Shown here: positions 23,277-29,576 of the stretch, one piece after another
Layout of the letters: the number at the start of each line of letters is the position of its first letter
Position numbering within the stretch: position 1 is the stretch's first letter
Virus record (IMG/VR): IMGVR_UViG_3300040801_002304
Span: 1 to 37,435 of that record
Reading direction: 5' to 3' (one strand)
DNA from: a virus
DNA length: 37,435 bases
Program-made: the position numbers and the translations under genes
The notes under the pieces: model-generated
Database searches by the model: none
Told to the model about the DNA's origin: nothing
What the model saw: only the letters and a program-made list of their open reading frames with translations

Positions 23277-23328
23277 TTTTTTCATGTTCTGGCACGGGTC
23301 TGGCTACTGTCCTGGCACGGGTCGGGAT
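23132..23328 (+). promoter_or_regulatory. Degenerate sigma-54-like elements
   Basis: TGGCACG also occurs at 23132 (then TTTC-TAAC), 23290 (GGTC-TGGC) and 23313 (GGTC-GGGA). The -24 half is perfect but the -12 half has one to several mismatches, so they may be decayed promoters or sigma-54 binding sites without activity. The element at 23132 and P3 share the preceding GGGTACA. Confidence 0.5.
23216..23231 (+). promoter_or_regulatory. Sigma-54 (RpoN) promoter P3, nearest to early genes
   Basis: TGGCACG-GTCC-TTGCA matches all fixed consensus bases. Expected start near 23242, leaving a leader of about 210 nt before the first early ATG at 23451. Repeats of a separate family lie upstream at enhancer distance. 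Confidence 0.84.
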
Positions 23329-23450
23329 GGACCGGCCCACCGCAGGACGCGGCTCACGGTACGGGTACCACGGGCCAGGGACATCAGGGCGCTACAGATG
23401 CGGGCACCGTCGGCCCTCTGCTGGACGCCAGAATACAGGGAGGGACCAGC

Positions 23451-23849
23451 ATGGAACGGACCATGCGCCTAGACTCCGACCTTGGCCGCGTGCTTGTGGC
23501 CGAGCAAGAGGACGGGTACCTTGTGACAAGGGACGGTCTGCCAATCTTCCGGACGCGCTTTCATGATGCGCTGGTAGCATGGCTCCAAGCCAAGCACGCC
23601 ACGCCGAAAGCCAAGACTGGCAAGCGTCAGCAGACCGCACCCAAGGCACAAGCGGAACCCTACGCGCCCACCATCCTGCCGACCCACGTGCTTGTCGATA
23701 TGGCAATGCCCGGTTGGGATGAGCGGGGATGGCACGGCGGCGGGCTGGTGCCCGTACGCAAGACACAGCGCACCGCGCCCAAAAAAGGCAACACGGCAAC
23801 GGGCCGACGCGCCCACCGCATGCCCTACGGGCCGGGCCGGACCTGGTAG
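23451..23849 (+). CDS. First early gene: unknown basic protein, 132 residues
   Basis: ATG 23451 has AGGGAGGG 7-11 bp upstream; the longer frame to 23091 runs through the promoter region and is discarded. Residues 1-45 look folded (LGRVLVAEQEDGYLVTRDG), the rest is rich in K, Q, P, R and probably disordered, with a PTHVLVDMAMPGWDERGWHGGG segment. Not recognised. First-expressed, host-directed function is a guess from position. Confidence 0.6.
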   Translation: MERTMRLDSDLGRVLVAEQEDGYLVTRDGLPIFRTRFHDALVAWLQAKHATPKAKTGKRQQTAPKAQAEPYAPTILPTHVLVDMAMPGWDERGWHGGGLVPVRKTQRTAPKKGNTATGRRAHRMPYGPGRTW

Positions 23850-23930
23850 CAGACGTTGCTGCCTCAAGGGGCAGCAGCGCCTGGCACCACAACGGGCCAG
23901 GGTACCACAACCCAATAAGGAGTGATTGAG

Positions 23931-24194
23931 ATGCAAATCAGTCACGAGACGCGAGAGGCGCTGCTGCGCGACCTCAGCGCCGAAGAGCTGGAGCTTGAGG
24001 CACAGCGGCGCAAGGTCAGGGCCACGGTCTACAGCAGCAGCAGCTTCAAAGAGGATTGCGTCGAGCTGCACGTCTGCGGACACTTGCTGCACGTGCGCGC
24101 CAAGGGCGAGGGCGGCGTCTGCTCCCTCCGCCGAGAGGACATCACCAACCTGATCGCGGAGCTGCAGGCAATGCGCGCCAAGATCAAGGAGTAA
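23931..24194 (+). CDS. Early family protein 1, 87 residues
   Basis: ATG 23931, with AAGGAG 8 bp upstream. It opens MQISHETREALLRDLSAEEL, followed by E/R-rich helix to RRKV, a beta segment (VELHVCGHLLHVRAKG) and a C-terminal helix (DITNLIAELQAMRAKI). Same plan and clear sequence match to the protein at 24472-24729, and the same plan as 26531-26809. Function unknown; a small protein binding a host or phage partner is likely. Confidence 0.65.
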   Translation: MQISHETREALLRDLSAEELELEAQRRKVRATVYSSSSFKEDCVELHVCGHLLHVRAKGEGGVCSLRREDITNLIAELQAMRAKIKE

Positions 24195-24199
24195 CAGAC

Positions 24200-24409
24200 A
24201 TGGGTCTGGACACACAGCTGGACGCCATCAACGGCGCGGGGACAGCCCTGCGCCAGCTTGACCGGCGGCAGCCCTTGAGGCCCCACCACGTGGCGGCCAT
24301 TGAGAAGGGGCTGGAGAAGGACGACGATAGCGGGACGGTCGCCAAGCAAGTGACCTCGCACACGATGCGCCACGGGACGGCGCTGGCCGACAAGCTGTAC
24401 CAGGACTAG
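24200..24409 (+). CDS. Unknown early protein, 69 residues
   Basis: ATG 24200 lies 5 bp after the previous stop, using an AAGGAG placed in that gene's last codons. Polar, probably helical (MGLDTQLDAINGAGTALRQL and HHVAAIEKGLEKDDD). No family recognised. Tight packing with strong ribosome sites is typical of this early block. Confidence 0.55.
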   Translation: MGLDTQLDAINGAGTALRQLDRRQPLRPHHVAAIEKGLEKDDDSGTVAKQVTSHTMRHGTALADKLYQD

Positions 24410-24415
24410 GACGGT

Positions 24416-24771
24416 CCTGGACAACGCTCGGACAACTCCTGGACACTAGATGGACGAAGGGAGGTGGAAAAATGGAGATCAGCAAGGAGACGCGGAAGGC
24501 GCTGTTGAGCGACCTGACCGACGGCGAACTGCAAGCCGAGCTGGAGAACCGCAAGGTGCCCCTGAGCTTCTTCGCGGACGGCGAGGGCAGCAAGCACGTG
24601 TACGTGCGCAAGCTGGAGCGCGGCGGCGACACGTACCACGTGATTGCCGGTAACGGCGGCGTGGTGTGGCTGAAGGAGGACGCGGTGCGCGGCATGGTCG
24701 CGGGCCTGGAGAAACTGCTGGAGGCCTAGAGCCCTCCTGGACAACACAAGACGGATGAAGGGAGGTGAAAC
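24416..24771 (+). repeat. Repeated leader with strong ribosome site
   Basis: The sequences before ATG 24472 and ATG 24773 share the elements CTCCTGGACA, then GGA(C/T)GAAGGGAGGTG(A/G)AA just before the start. A shorter version (CCTGGACGAAAGGTGGA) precedes ATG 27773. The shared leaders suggest that gene plus leader was duplicated together. Confidence 0.6.
24472..24729 (+). CDS. Early family protein 2, 85 residues
   Basis: Opens MEISKETRKALLSDLTDGEL with the helix going to NRKV, closely matching the protein at 23931-24194 (M-x-IS-x-ETR-x-ALL-x-DL). Then beta strands (HVYVRKLERGGDTYHVI) and a final helix (EDAVRGMVAGLEKLLE). GGGAGGTG ribosome site. A duplicated gene with a diverged centre, as expected if the centre decides the partner. 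Confidence 0.65.
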   Translation: MEISKETRKALLSDLTDGELQAELENRKVPLSFFADGEGSKHVYVRKLERGGDTYHVIAGNGGVVWLKEDAVRGMVAGLEKLLEA

Positions 24772-24772
24772 A

Positions 24773-25120
24773 ATGAACGAAGCGATCCAGCAACTGGCGG
24801 CCCTCACGCGAGAGGCGCACAACCTGGGCCACCCCATGATGGGCGGCATGCCCGAGGAGGTGCAGGAGGCGGTGCGCGCCGTGGTGCCGGACATGGTGTC
24901 GCACATCATGGACGTGGCCAGCAACCTGCCGGGCATCGGCAAGCTGCCCGAGGGCCAGATCATGTACGTGGCCACCCTGCTGAGCATCATGATGATGTTC
25001 GGATACGGTACCGAGTACGTGGAGCTGCACGCGGCCAAGGCCAGCGACAAGGATGAGATCGAGGCGCTGCTGCAGGAGATCCTGGGCATGGACCCGGACG
25101 ATAACAGCGACGTGAACTAG
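24773..25120 (+). CDS. Unknown early helical protein, 115 residues
   Basis: ATG 24773 has GGGAGGTG 7 bp upstream; an earlier in-frame start at 24755 lacks a site. Mostly helical, with an M-rich hydrophobic stretch (GQIMYVATLLSIMMMFGYG, residues 61-79) that could be a membrane segment or a buried helix, and an acidic C-terminus. Not recognised. Confidence 0.55.
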   Translation: MNEAIQQLAALTREAHNLGHPMMGGMPEEVQEAVRAVVPDMVSHIMDVASNLPGIGKLPEGQIMYVATLLSIMMMFGYGTEYVELHAAKASDKDEIEALLQEILGMDPDDNSDVN

Positions 25121-25159
25121 CAAGCCCGCAACACAAAAAACTAACAGTGGAGGTGCAAT

Positions 25160-25372
25160 ATGCACTTGAAGCGAGACAGCCGCGGCCGCCTGCGCGTCAC
25201 CTATGGTGGCGTCCGGGTTGAGGCCAACAGCAAGAACGTGGTCCGCGTGTACCACCGGTACAACCCGGCCCAGAACTGCGAACGCCGCACCGACACCTTC
25301 ACCCTGGGCGAGGTCACGCGCGTCGTGGCCGGGCTCCAGGACGTGCGAGACACCATCGCCTACGGAGGCTGA
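25160..25372 (+). CDS. Unknown early protein, 70 residues
   Basis: GGAGGTG 6 bp before ATG 25160. Basic beta-rich N-terminus (RDSRGRLRVTYGGVRVEAN) then a C-terminal helix (TRVVAGLQDVRDTI). The beta-then-helix end resembles the C-terminal half of the early family, without the N-terminal helix; distant kinship is only suggested. Confidence 0.55.
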   Translation: MHLKRDSRGRLRVTYGGVRVEANSKNVVRVYHRYNPAQNCERRTDTFTLGEVTRVVAGLQDVRDTIAYGG

Positions 25373-25376
25373 CACC

Positions 25377-25568
25377 ATGACGAAGCGGGAGCGCCAGCTC
25401 CGCGCTTTGGGCCGTCGGGAGGCTGACGTCAGGCACTGGAGAGGTCTGGCGTCGGCCGCCGACAATCCCGAGACGCGGGAGCATGCGGAGCGCAAGGAAC
25501 GCATCGCCCAGCGAGACATCGTTGCCTTGCGCACAAAACTAGGGCTTGACACAAGCCGGGAAGGATAG
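25377..25568 (+). CDS. Unknown early helical protein, 63 residues
   Basis: ATG 25377 uses a GGAGG lying across the upstream stop. Basic, helical, possibly coiled coil (TKRERQLRALGRREADVRHW, EHAERKERIAQRD). The 3' end overlaps the following sigma-70 promoter, so the promoter evolved within or beside the coding end. Confidence 0.5.
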   Translation: MTKRERQLRALGRREADVRHWRGLASAADNPETREHAERKERIAQRDIVALRTKLGLDTSREG

Positions 25569-25574
25569 TATATT
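25546..25574 (+). promoter_or_regulatory. Sigma-70 promoter before the gp88-like gene
   Basis: TTGACA (25546-25551), 17-bp spacer, TATATT (25569-25574). A full -35, a near-consensus -10 and ideal spacing. Start expected near 25581. It splits the rightward arm into a sigma-54-led block and a sigma-70-led block. Confidence 0.85.
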
Positions 25575-25605
25575 GCACTTCGACGCAGGAAGTGCAGCGT
25601 ACTGG

Positions 25606-26253
25606 ATGCACGCCATGCGCGGAGCGGCACCGCCCATCAAGGGGCTTGAGGACGCCGTAGGTGGCTTGAGCAAGCCCAGCAAAATGCCATGGTATTCGTA
25701 CAGTCTACCAGCAGCACGTTGCAACGTGGGAGGCAAGCTGCGCAAGCGCAAGGGCAGCGTATGCTCCAGCTGCTACGCGCACAAGGGACGCTATGTGTTC
25801 CCCAAGGTGCAAGAGGCACTGGAGCGTCGATACCAGCGATTGGTGCTGAGCCCTAACGCATGGGCTGGCACCATGGTGGAGCTGCTGAGGCGCAAGGCCA
25901 AGGGCCAGCCCCAGCACTTCCGCTGGCACGACAGCGGTGACCTGCAAGGCGACTGGCACCTGGACGCTATCATCTGGATAGCACGCCAGCTGCCGGGCAT
26001 CCAGTTCTGGCTGCCAACCAAGGAGTACGGACTGGTCAACGCCAACGTGGCCAAGATCCGGACAGCACCCAACCTGACGGTGCGCGTGAGCGCGCCACTG
26101 GTGGGCATGGCATTGACGCCAGCCCTGCTGCCGACAAGCAGTGTGGCCGCAGGCACAGGGCATCTGTGCCCAGCGTATGACAACGGAGGCAAGTGCGGAG
26201 AGTGCCGCGCATGCTGGAGCACCGAGGACAACGTGGACTATCCGCTGCACTAG
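25606..26253 (+). CDS. Mycobacteriophage gp88-like cysteine-rich protein
   Basis: 215 residues from ATG 25606. The longer open frame begins with the TTG of the promoter -35 box and cannot be used; ATG 25615 is another choice. The order S-K-MPWYSYSLPAARC, CSSCYAHKGRY, RWHDSGDLQGDWH, FWLPTKEYG and a C-terminal cluster (CPAY...CGECRACW) is the pattern I associate with the phage 'gene product 88' family. Conserved cysteines suggest a metal or Fe-S site; biochemical role unknown. The family call is from memory of motif order. Confidence 0.55.
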   Translation: MHAMRGAAPPIKGLEDAVGGLSKPSKMPWYSYSLPAARCNVGGKLRKRKGSVCSSCYAHKGRYVFPKVQEALERRYQRLVLSPNAWAGTMVELLRRKAKGQPQHFRWHDSGDLQGDWHLDAIIWIARQLPGIQFWLPTKEYGLVNANVAKIRTAPNLTVRVSAPLVGMALTPALLPTSSVAAGTGHLCPAYDNGGKCGECRACWSTEDNVDYPLH

Positions 26254-26263
26254 GGAGGTGCGA

Positions 26264-26338
26264 ATGGCTGTGGTCTTGTGGCTAGTCCTGCTGCTGCTGA
26301 TACTGGCAGTGGTGTGGATATTCTTCAAGGGAGAATGA
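26264..26338 (+). CDS. 24-residue single-pass membrane peptide
   Basis: MAVVLWLVLLLLILAVVWIF then FKGE, with GGGAGGTG 4-5 bp before ATG 26264. One membrane helix fills the peptide, with a basic C-terminal end. The very strong ribosome site argues that it is made. It could act on the host membrane or modulate lysis; no holin or endolysin gene is visible nearby, so the role is open. Confidence 0.6.
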   Translation: MAVVLWLVLLLLILAVVWIFFKGE

Positions 26339-26339
26339 C

Positions 26340-26531
26340 GTGGAAGGATTGCACATTGTGCAGCTGCTGACGAAGCTGCTGCGCTGCCAACACGTTGACG
26401 GGTACCACGTTGCAGCGGTCACTCACAACGGGTTGAACCGAGTGTACGTGGACATCGAGCGTCCGGGCAACCAAGGCGTGGAGTTCATCACGCTGGTTGT
26501 GGACGAGGAAGCAGGAAGGGTGGTATTTTGA
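26340..26531 (+). CDS. Unknown small protein, 63 residues
   Basis: GTG 26340 after AAGGGAG, 1 bp from the previous stop. Helix then beta strands (GYHVAAVTHNG, RVYVDIER, VEFITLVVD). Its stop overlaps the next ATG (TGATG), so it is coupled to the early-family gene downstream. Not recognised. Confidence 0.5.
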   Translation: MEGLHIVQLLTKLLRCQHVDGYHVAAVTHNGLNRVYVDIERPGNQGVEFITLVVDEEAGRVVF

Positions 26532-26809
26532 TGAGTGACAAGGAACAGCGTATCCTGGTTTCCGAGGCCAGCACCGAGGAGCTGGAGGCGGAGCTGGAGA
26601 AGCGCAAGCAGTCGGAAGACGAAAAGATCAACGACCTGGGTGACTTTGGAGACATCAACTTCACCAGCCTGAAGGTAGTGCGGGAATCCAAGCGGTCCGT
26701 GAAGTTTCACTGCAACGGCGTGAAGCTGGACGCCACGTGGTTCAACGCAGCCGAGCTGCGGGAGCTGGCCGAGAGGCTGGAGCAGATCGCTGACCTGCTG
26801 GAGGAGTAA
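26531..26809 (+). CDS. Early family protein 3, 92 residues
   Basis: ATG 26531 overlaps the previous stop. The N-terminal helix ILVSEASTEELEAELEKRKQ parallels the DLSAEEL...RRK segment of the two upstream paralogues. Then beta strands (SVKFHCNGVKLDATWF) and a C-terminal helix (AELRELAERLEQIADLL) follow. More diverged than the first two; paralogy is likely but not certain. Confidence 0.6.
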   Translation: MSDKEQRILVSEASTEELEAELEKRKQSEDEKINDLGDFGDINFTSLKVVRESKRSVKFHCNGVKLDATWFNAAELRELAERLEQIADLLEE

Positions 26810-26813
26810 TAAT

Positions 26814-27131
26814 ATGATTGGCTACAAACTTGTCCGCAAACTGAAAGACGGCAGCTACAGACCGCTCTTCATTGAGCGGGCACGTGAGTTGCCAATCAAC
26901 AAAGTGCTACGCGCAAACGACGTGCCCACAAGGGGTTATGCGCATCGCCCTGGCTGGCACATTCTTACTAAGCCAGAGGCACCACACCTGTCAACAGCTG
27001 GCCGCGTGTGGGTTGAGGTAGAGTTCCCGGTTCACGGAAGTAAGAAACACGAGCGCCCACCCTCCCAGGGCGGCACGTGGTATACCGCATGTGCGATGCG
27101 GATCATCAGGGAGGTAACGCCAGGAGCGTAA
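26814..27131 (+). CDS. Conserved-looking phage protein of unknown function, 105 residues
   Basis: Opens IGYKLVRKLKDGSYRPLFI with a RGYAHRPGWHI centre and ends SQGGTWYTACAMRIIREV. This plan (YKLFR...RPGWH...GGTWY-x(3)-MRIIREV) recurs in many phage hypothetical proteins, in my recollection; none has a known activity that I can state. Soluble, basic. Confidence 0.55.
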   Translation: MIGYKLVRKLKDGSYRPLFIERARELPINKVLRANDVPTRGYAHRPGWHILTKPEAPHLSTAGRVWVEVEFPVHGSKKHERPPSQGGTWYTACAMRIIREVTPGA

Positions 27132-27133
27132 CA

Positions 27134-27748
27134 ATGGACACGAGTAAGAACAACGAGAAGCCCGAGCGTGTGTACAAGGCCAACAACGTGCAGCGTCGGC
27201 GCTTCGAAAAGCTGAGCGAGGATCTCGCGGCGCGTGCCAAGACGGTGCAGCGCACGGTGGATCGCAACGAGCGGCAGGTCATCTACAAAGAGGCCATCAA
27301 GGAAGCTGCTGGTGACGACTACCACGCGCTGATGAAGCTGCGCTTCGAAATCATCAAGCTCAAGCGGCAGGTCAAGGCCCTGCAGGAGTCCGCTGCTCCG
27401 ACCATTGAGCGGCTGAAGGACAAGGGTATCCGTGGCCTGAACAGCTACCGCGACGAGACCGGCGGGTTCGGTTACTACCTGGACCCGGACACCGAGGAGA
27501 AGAAGAAGGATATCTGCAGCCAGGACGTGGGTGACATCACGGTCCAGCTCCAGATGTTTGAGTGCCCGCAGAACAAGCTGTACGCAAAGTACGTGGAGCA
27601 GTGCCAGCCCGTCGAGGACCGCAAGCAGGAGATGCTGCGCGACCACGAGGAGCTGGTGGCCAAAATCTGGACCCTCACCAGTGCCGAGGAGATTCTGGAG
27701 GAGCTGGATTCCTTCAAGAACAAGTGGAACTGCAACCACCAGGATTAA
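27134..27748 (+). CDS. Unknown coiled-coil protein, 204 residues
   Basis: ATG 27134, AGGAG 7 bp upstream, 2 bp after the previous stop. Highly charged and helical: residues 15-100 and 150-195 show long coiled-coil patterns (RRRFEKLSEDLAARAKTVQR, KLRFEIIKLKRQVKALQ). Three cysteines (EEKKKDICSQD, FECPQNK, EQCQP). No enzyme motif. A structural or partner-binding role in early infection is possible. Confidence 0.55.
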   Translation: MDTSKNNEKPERVYKANNVQRRRFEKLSEDLAARAKTVQRTVDRNERQVIYKEAIKEAAGDDYHALMKLRFEIIKLKRQVKALQESAAPTIERLKDKGIRGLNSYRDETGGFGYYLDPDTEEKKKDICSQDVGDITVQLQMFECPQNKLYAKYVEQCQPVEDRKQEMLRDHEELVAKIWTLTSAEEILEELDSFKNKWNCNHQD

Positions 27749-27772
27749 CCTGGACGAAAGGTGGACAAGAAC

Positions 27773-28060
27773 ATGACGGAACCTACACAGCAGGAGATCG
27801 ACACCACGGTCAAGGTGTTGGTGTACCTACGCGACACGCTCCTCGACCTGGAGAAGGAGGAGGGACGTGACTACGTGGCAGACGGGGATGACAGCACGCT
27901 GCTGCAACTGGTAATCCAGAAGCATCTGATTACCAAGACGTGGCTTGCGGAGCAGGGAATCGACATGGATGACCCGCAGGGCAAGGCAATCACGCTGATC
28001 GCCGGGCTGGCCGAGGGCTACGCAGCCGTGACGTGGTGCACAAATCCGCTTGACAAGTAG
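27773..28060 (+). CDS. Unknown early protein, 95 residues
   Basis: ATG 27773 with AAAGGTGG 8 bp upstream; GTG 27761 would add four residues without a site. Helical, acidic (VKVLVYLRDTLLDLEKEEGR). Ends with WCTNPLDK. Its stop lies in a small dyad. Not recognised. Confidence 0.5.
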   Translation: MTEPTQQEIDTTVKVLVYLRDTLLDLEKEEGRDYVADGDDSTLLQLVIQKHLITKTWLAEQGIDMDDPQGKAITLIAGLAEGYAAVTWCTNPLDK

Positions 28061-28075
28061 CACGTTCTGTGCTAC
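28057..28075 (+). other. Perfect 7-bp hairpin after a stop codon
   Basis: GTAGCAC, loop GTTCT, GTGCTAC. It includes the stop of the 95-residue gene. No T tract follows, so it is not an intrinsic terminator; it could be an mRNA processing or stability element. Confidence 0.4.
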
Positions 28076-28108
28076 GTGCGCGAGACCATAGGCAAAGGAG
28101 AGAGGATC

Positions 28109-28300
28109 ATGGCATGTGTTAGCTTACCTGTTGACATTGATGTTGACGAGGTATTGGATGCAGCAGACATCTATGAAGTGGTGGAATACTACTTCATGAA
28201 CTGCCTAATAGATGAACTGCTAGACGAGATCGGCACCGACAGCATTAAGGAATACCTGAATGCTAACCCCAAGCTGAAGGCCGAACTGCTGAGTGAGTAG
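28109..28300 (+). CDS. Small acidic protein, 63 residues
   Basis: ATG 28109 after AAAGGAGAG. Very acidic (VDIDVDEVLDAADIYEVVEY), with a helical C-terminus. The charge is like that of DNA-mimic or anti-host proteins, but this is composition only. The base composition is more AT-rich than in the flanking genes. Confidence 0.5.
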   Translation: MACVSLPVDIDVDEVLDAADIYEVVEYYFMNCLIDELLDEIGTDSIKEYLNANPKLKAELLSE

Positions 28301-28303
28301 ACC

Positions 28304-28618
28304 ATGAGCAACAAACGTACCAGCAGTGTATTGGATGAGTGTGTGGTAAGGCGTAATCCTCCTGGTTACAAACGGTTAACTGGGGAAGATAAGCACCCCA
28401 GACACCACACTACTACACTGTATAGCAACGGTAAGTTGGTTGATGATGGGGACTTACGCTTCATAGAGCGTACCTACTGGGAGCAGTTTGTGGACAGGGA
28501 CACGGCAGCTGAGCTGAAGCGTAGGCTGGAGCTGCTGGAGACTGACGACTACTTCCATCAGCCAGGTTACTTCGACCCGATGGAGGCAATCAGTGGCGAA
28601 GAAGATGACACAAGCTGA
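28304..28618 (+). CDS. Unknown protein, 104 residues
   Basis: ATG 28304 is 3 bp after the previous stop with only a weak ribosome site (GAGTGAG). Basic N-terminus (RRNPPGYKRLTGEDKHPRHH), a predicted helix (DTAAELKRRLELLE) and an acidic tail. It overlaps the next gene by 26 bp. AT-richer like its upstream neighbour. Confidence 0.5.
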   Translation: MSNKRTSSVLDECVVRRNPPGYKRLTGEDKHPRHHTTTLYSNGKLVDDGDLRFIERTYWEQFVDRDTAAELKRRLELLETDDYFHQPGYFDPMEAISGEEDDTS

Positions 28619-28799
28619 AGTCAGAGCCAAGGCCAGGGAGCGTGTGCTATTCTTCAATGCGGTCATGCGCATTGATGAGGATGCCAAGGTTCGGCGCGGC
28701 ACGTACAAGCACCTGGACCCAGACGTCGAGGACGACAAGGGCTGGTGGGTGGAGTGCCACGTGTTCGTGCAGGACGGCAACTCAGACGATAGGTTCTAG
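28593..28799 (+). CDS. Unknown protein, 68 residues
   Basis: GTG 28593 has GGAGG 7 bp upstream, which favours it over the ATG at 28605. Basic helix (TQAEVRAKARERVLFFNAV) then WWVECHVFVQDG. Not recognised. Confidence 0.5.
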   Translation: MAKKMTQAEVRAKARERVLFFNAVMRIDEDAKVRRGTYKHLDPDVEDDKGWWVECHVFVQDGNSDDRF

Positions 28800-28801
28800 C
28801 T

Positions 28802-28996
28802 ATGTGCCCGGTGCAAGTGATACATATCTGCGATGTCTGCGGTGCCAGTGGGCTGCGCCAGGACATGCGGATGGGAAAGCTGGCGATGTCCTACGATGGG
28901 CACCTCACACTGGAGGCGCAGCTGGTCTGCCCCGAATGCAACGCGGCCATCATGGAGGCAATCGACATGGCGTGGCGCGAAAGGAGCGCGAAATGA
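28802..28996 (+). CDS. Small zinc-ribbon-like protein, 64 residues
   Basis: Two cysteine pairs, CDVC (residues 10-13) and CPEC (43-46), about 30 residues apart, fit a zinc ribbon. The C-terminal helix is AAIMEAIDMAWRERSAK. It overlaps the next gene by ATGA. No ribosome site of note before ATG 28802. Role unknown; such small ribbons often bind RNA polymerase or nucleic acid. Confidence 0.55.
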   Translation: MCPVQVIHICDVCGASGLRQDMRMGKLAMSYDGHLTLEAQLVCPECNAAIMEAIDMAWRERSAK

Positions 28997-29205
28997 TAGT
29001 CGGCATCAAGGTGACAGGCGTGGAGATGGGACAGGAGTTCTATCACCACGGACGCACGTACACCTTGGCAAACGAGGAGGAGCGCAAGCGCCACCCCGGC
29101 AACATTCGGGAAGGTGTTCTGGCATACCAGCTTACGCCGTCCGAGCGTGTGCCGGTGGTGTTCAATGCGCTGGAGAAGGTGTACATCGACAGGCCACGAC
29201 GATAA
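28993..29205 (+). CDS. Unknown small protein, 70 residues
   Basis: ATG 28993 overlaps the previous stop (ATGA) and has AAGGAG 6 bp upstream. Beta-rich (IVGIKVTGVEMGQEFYHHG, RVPVVFNALEKVYID). Not recognised. Last gene before the third consensus sigma-70 promoter. Confidence 0.5.
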   Translation: MIVGIKVTGVEMGQEFYHHGRTYTLANEEERKRHPGNIREGVLAYQLTPSERVPVVFNALEKVYIDRPRR

Positions 29206-29212
29206 TTGGTGC

Positions 29213-29241
29213 TTGACACGCGCCAGAATCGGTGGTATACT
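29213..29241 (+). promoter_or_regulatory. Sigma-70 promoter before the replication genes
   Basis: TTGACA (29213-29218), 17-bp spacer, TATACT (29236-29241). The same boxes and spacing as the late promoter on the other strand. Start expected near 29248; it would drive the nuclease, primase, polymerase and following genes. Confidence 0.88.
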
Positions 29242-29256
29242 GGAAGGGTAGTTGAA

Positions 29257-29279
29257 GCCTCGCCCGTGGTGGGCGCGGC
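29257..29279 (+). promoter_or_regulatory. Hairpin in the leader after the sigma-70 promoter
   Basis: GCC-t-CGCCC, loop GTGGT, GGGCG-c-GGC, about 10 nt into the expected transcript and 10 nt before the ribosome site GGAGG. No T tract. A 5'-end stabilising or translation-control hairpin is possible. Confidence 0.5.
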
Positions 29280-29297
29280 CTAACGTATGGAGGAACG

Positions 29298-29576
29298 ATG
29301 AGCGACGACATCCAGAGAGAAGATCCCAACAAGGTGGTCGAGATGCCAGGCTTGGAGGAGCAGGAAGGCCCCAAGGCTGCGTTCGGCGTGCACGTGGTGC
29401 TGCTGGAGGACGGAGGGTTCGGCATCCAGGCTACCGGCGAGCCCAACCTGGGCGAGATGCAGATGCTGCTGGCCCGTGCCCTGAAGAGCGTGGAGTCACG
29501 CATGGTGGCCGAGACCGTGATCCAACTGCAGGAGCAGGCACGTGGAAACCAACGCATCATCACGCCGGGCCGGTAG
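29298..29576 (+). CDS. Unknown acidic protein, 92 residues
   Basis: ATG 29298 with GGAGG 5 bp upstream. Disordered acidic N-terminus, then beta hairpin (FGVHVVLLEDGGFGIQATG) and helix (LGEMQMLLARALKSVESRMV). First gene of the replication transcript and overlaps the nuclease gene by 35 bp. Not recognised. Confidence 0.5.
   Translation: MSDDIQREDPNKVVEMPGLEEQEGPKAAFGVHVVLLEDGGFGIQATGEPNLGEMQMLLARALKSVESRMVAETVIQLQEQARGNQRIITPGR

Larger units (their letters stand above)
22126..23450. other. Divergent control region without credible genes
   Basis: About 1.3 kb between the leftward late genes and the rightward early genes. It holds a consensus sigma-70 promoter on the minus strand, three full sigma-54 promoters on the plus strand, degenerate copies, and at least six families of short repeats (listed separately). 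Base composition drops in 22190-22440 and 22620-22860 compared with the coding arms. The longest open frames inside (123 and 111 codons) lack ribosome sites and look like repeat-driven chance. The region is also a fair candidate for the replication origin, but no initiator site can be named. Confidence 0.75.

Noticed and set aside
23091-23450. N-terminal extension of the first early gene
   Set aside because: It would run through P3 and the repeats; ATG 23451 has a strong ribosome site and an expected leader.
25546-25605. TTG start for the gp88-like protein
   Set aside because: The TTG is part of the -35 box of the promoter that drives the gene; the transcript begins near 25581.
28133-28160. 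TTGACA inside the 63-residue acidic gene as a promoter
   Set aside because: No -10 box at an acceptable distance; the hexamer is explained by the Val-Asp codons of the gene.
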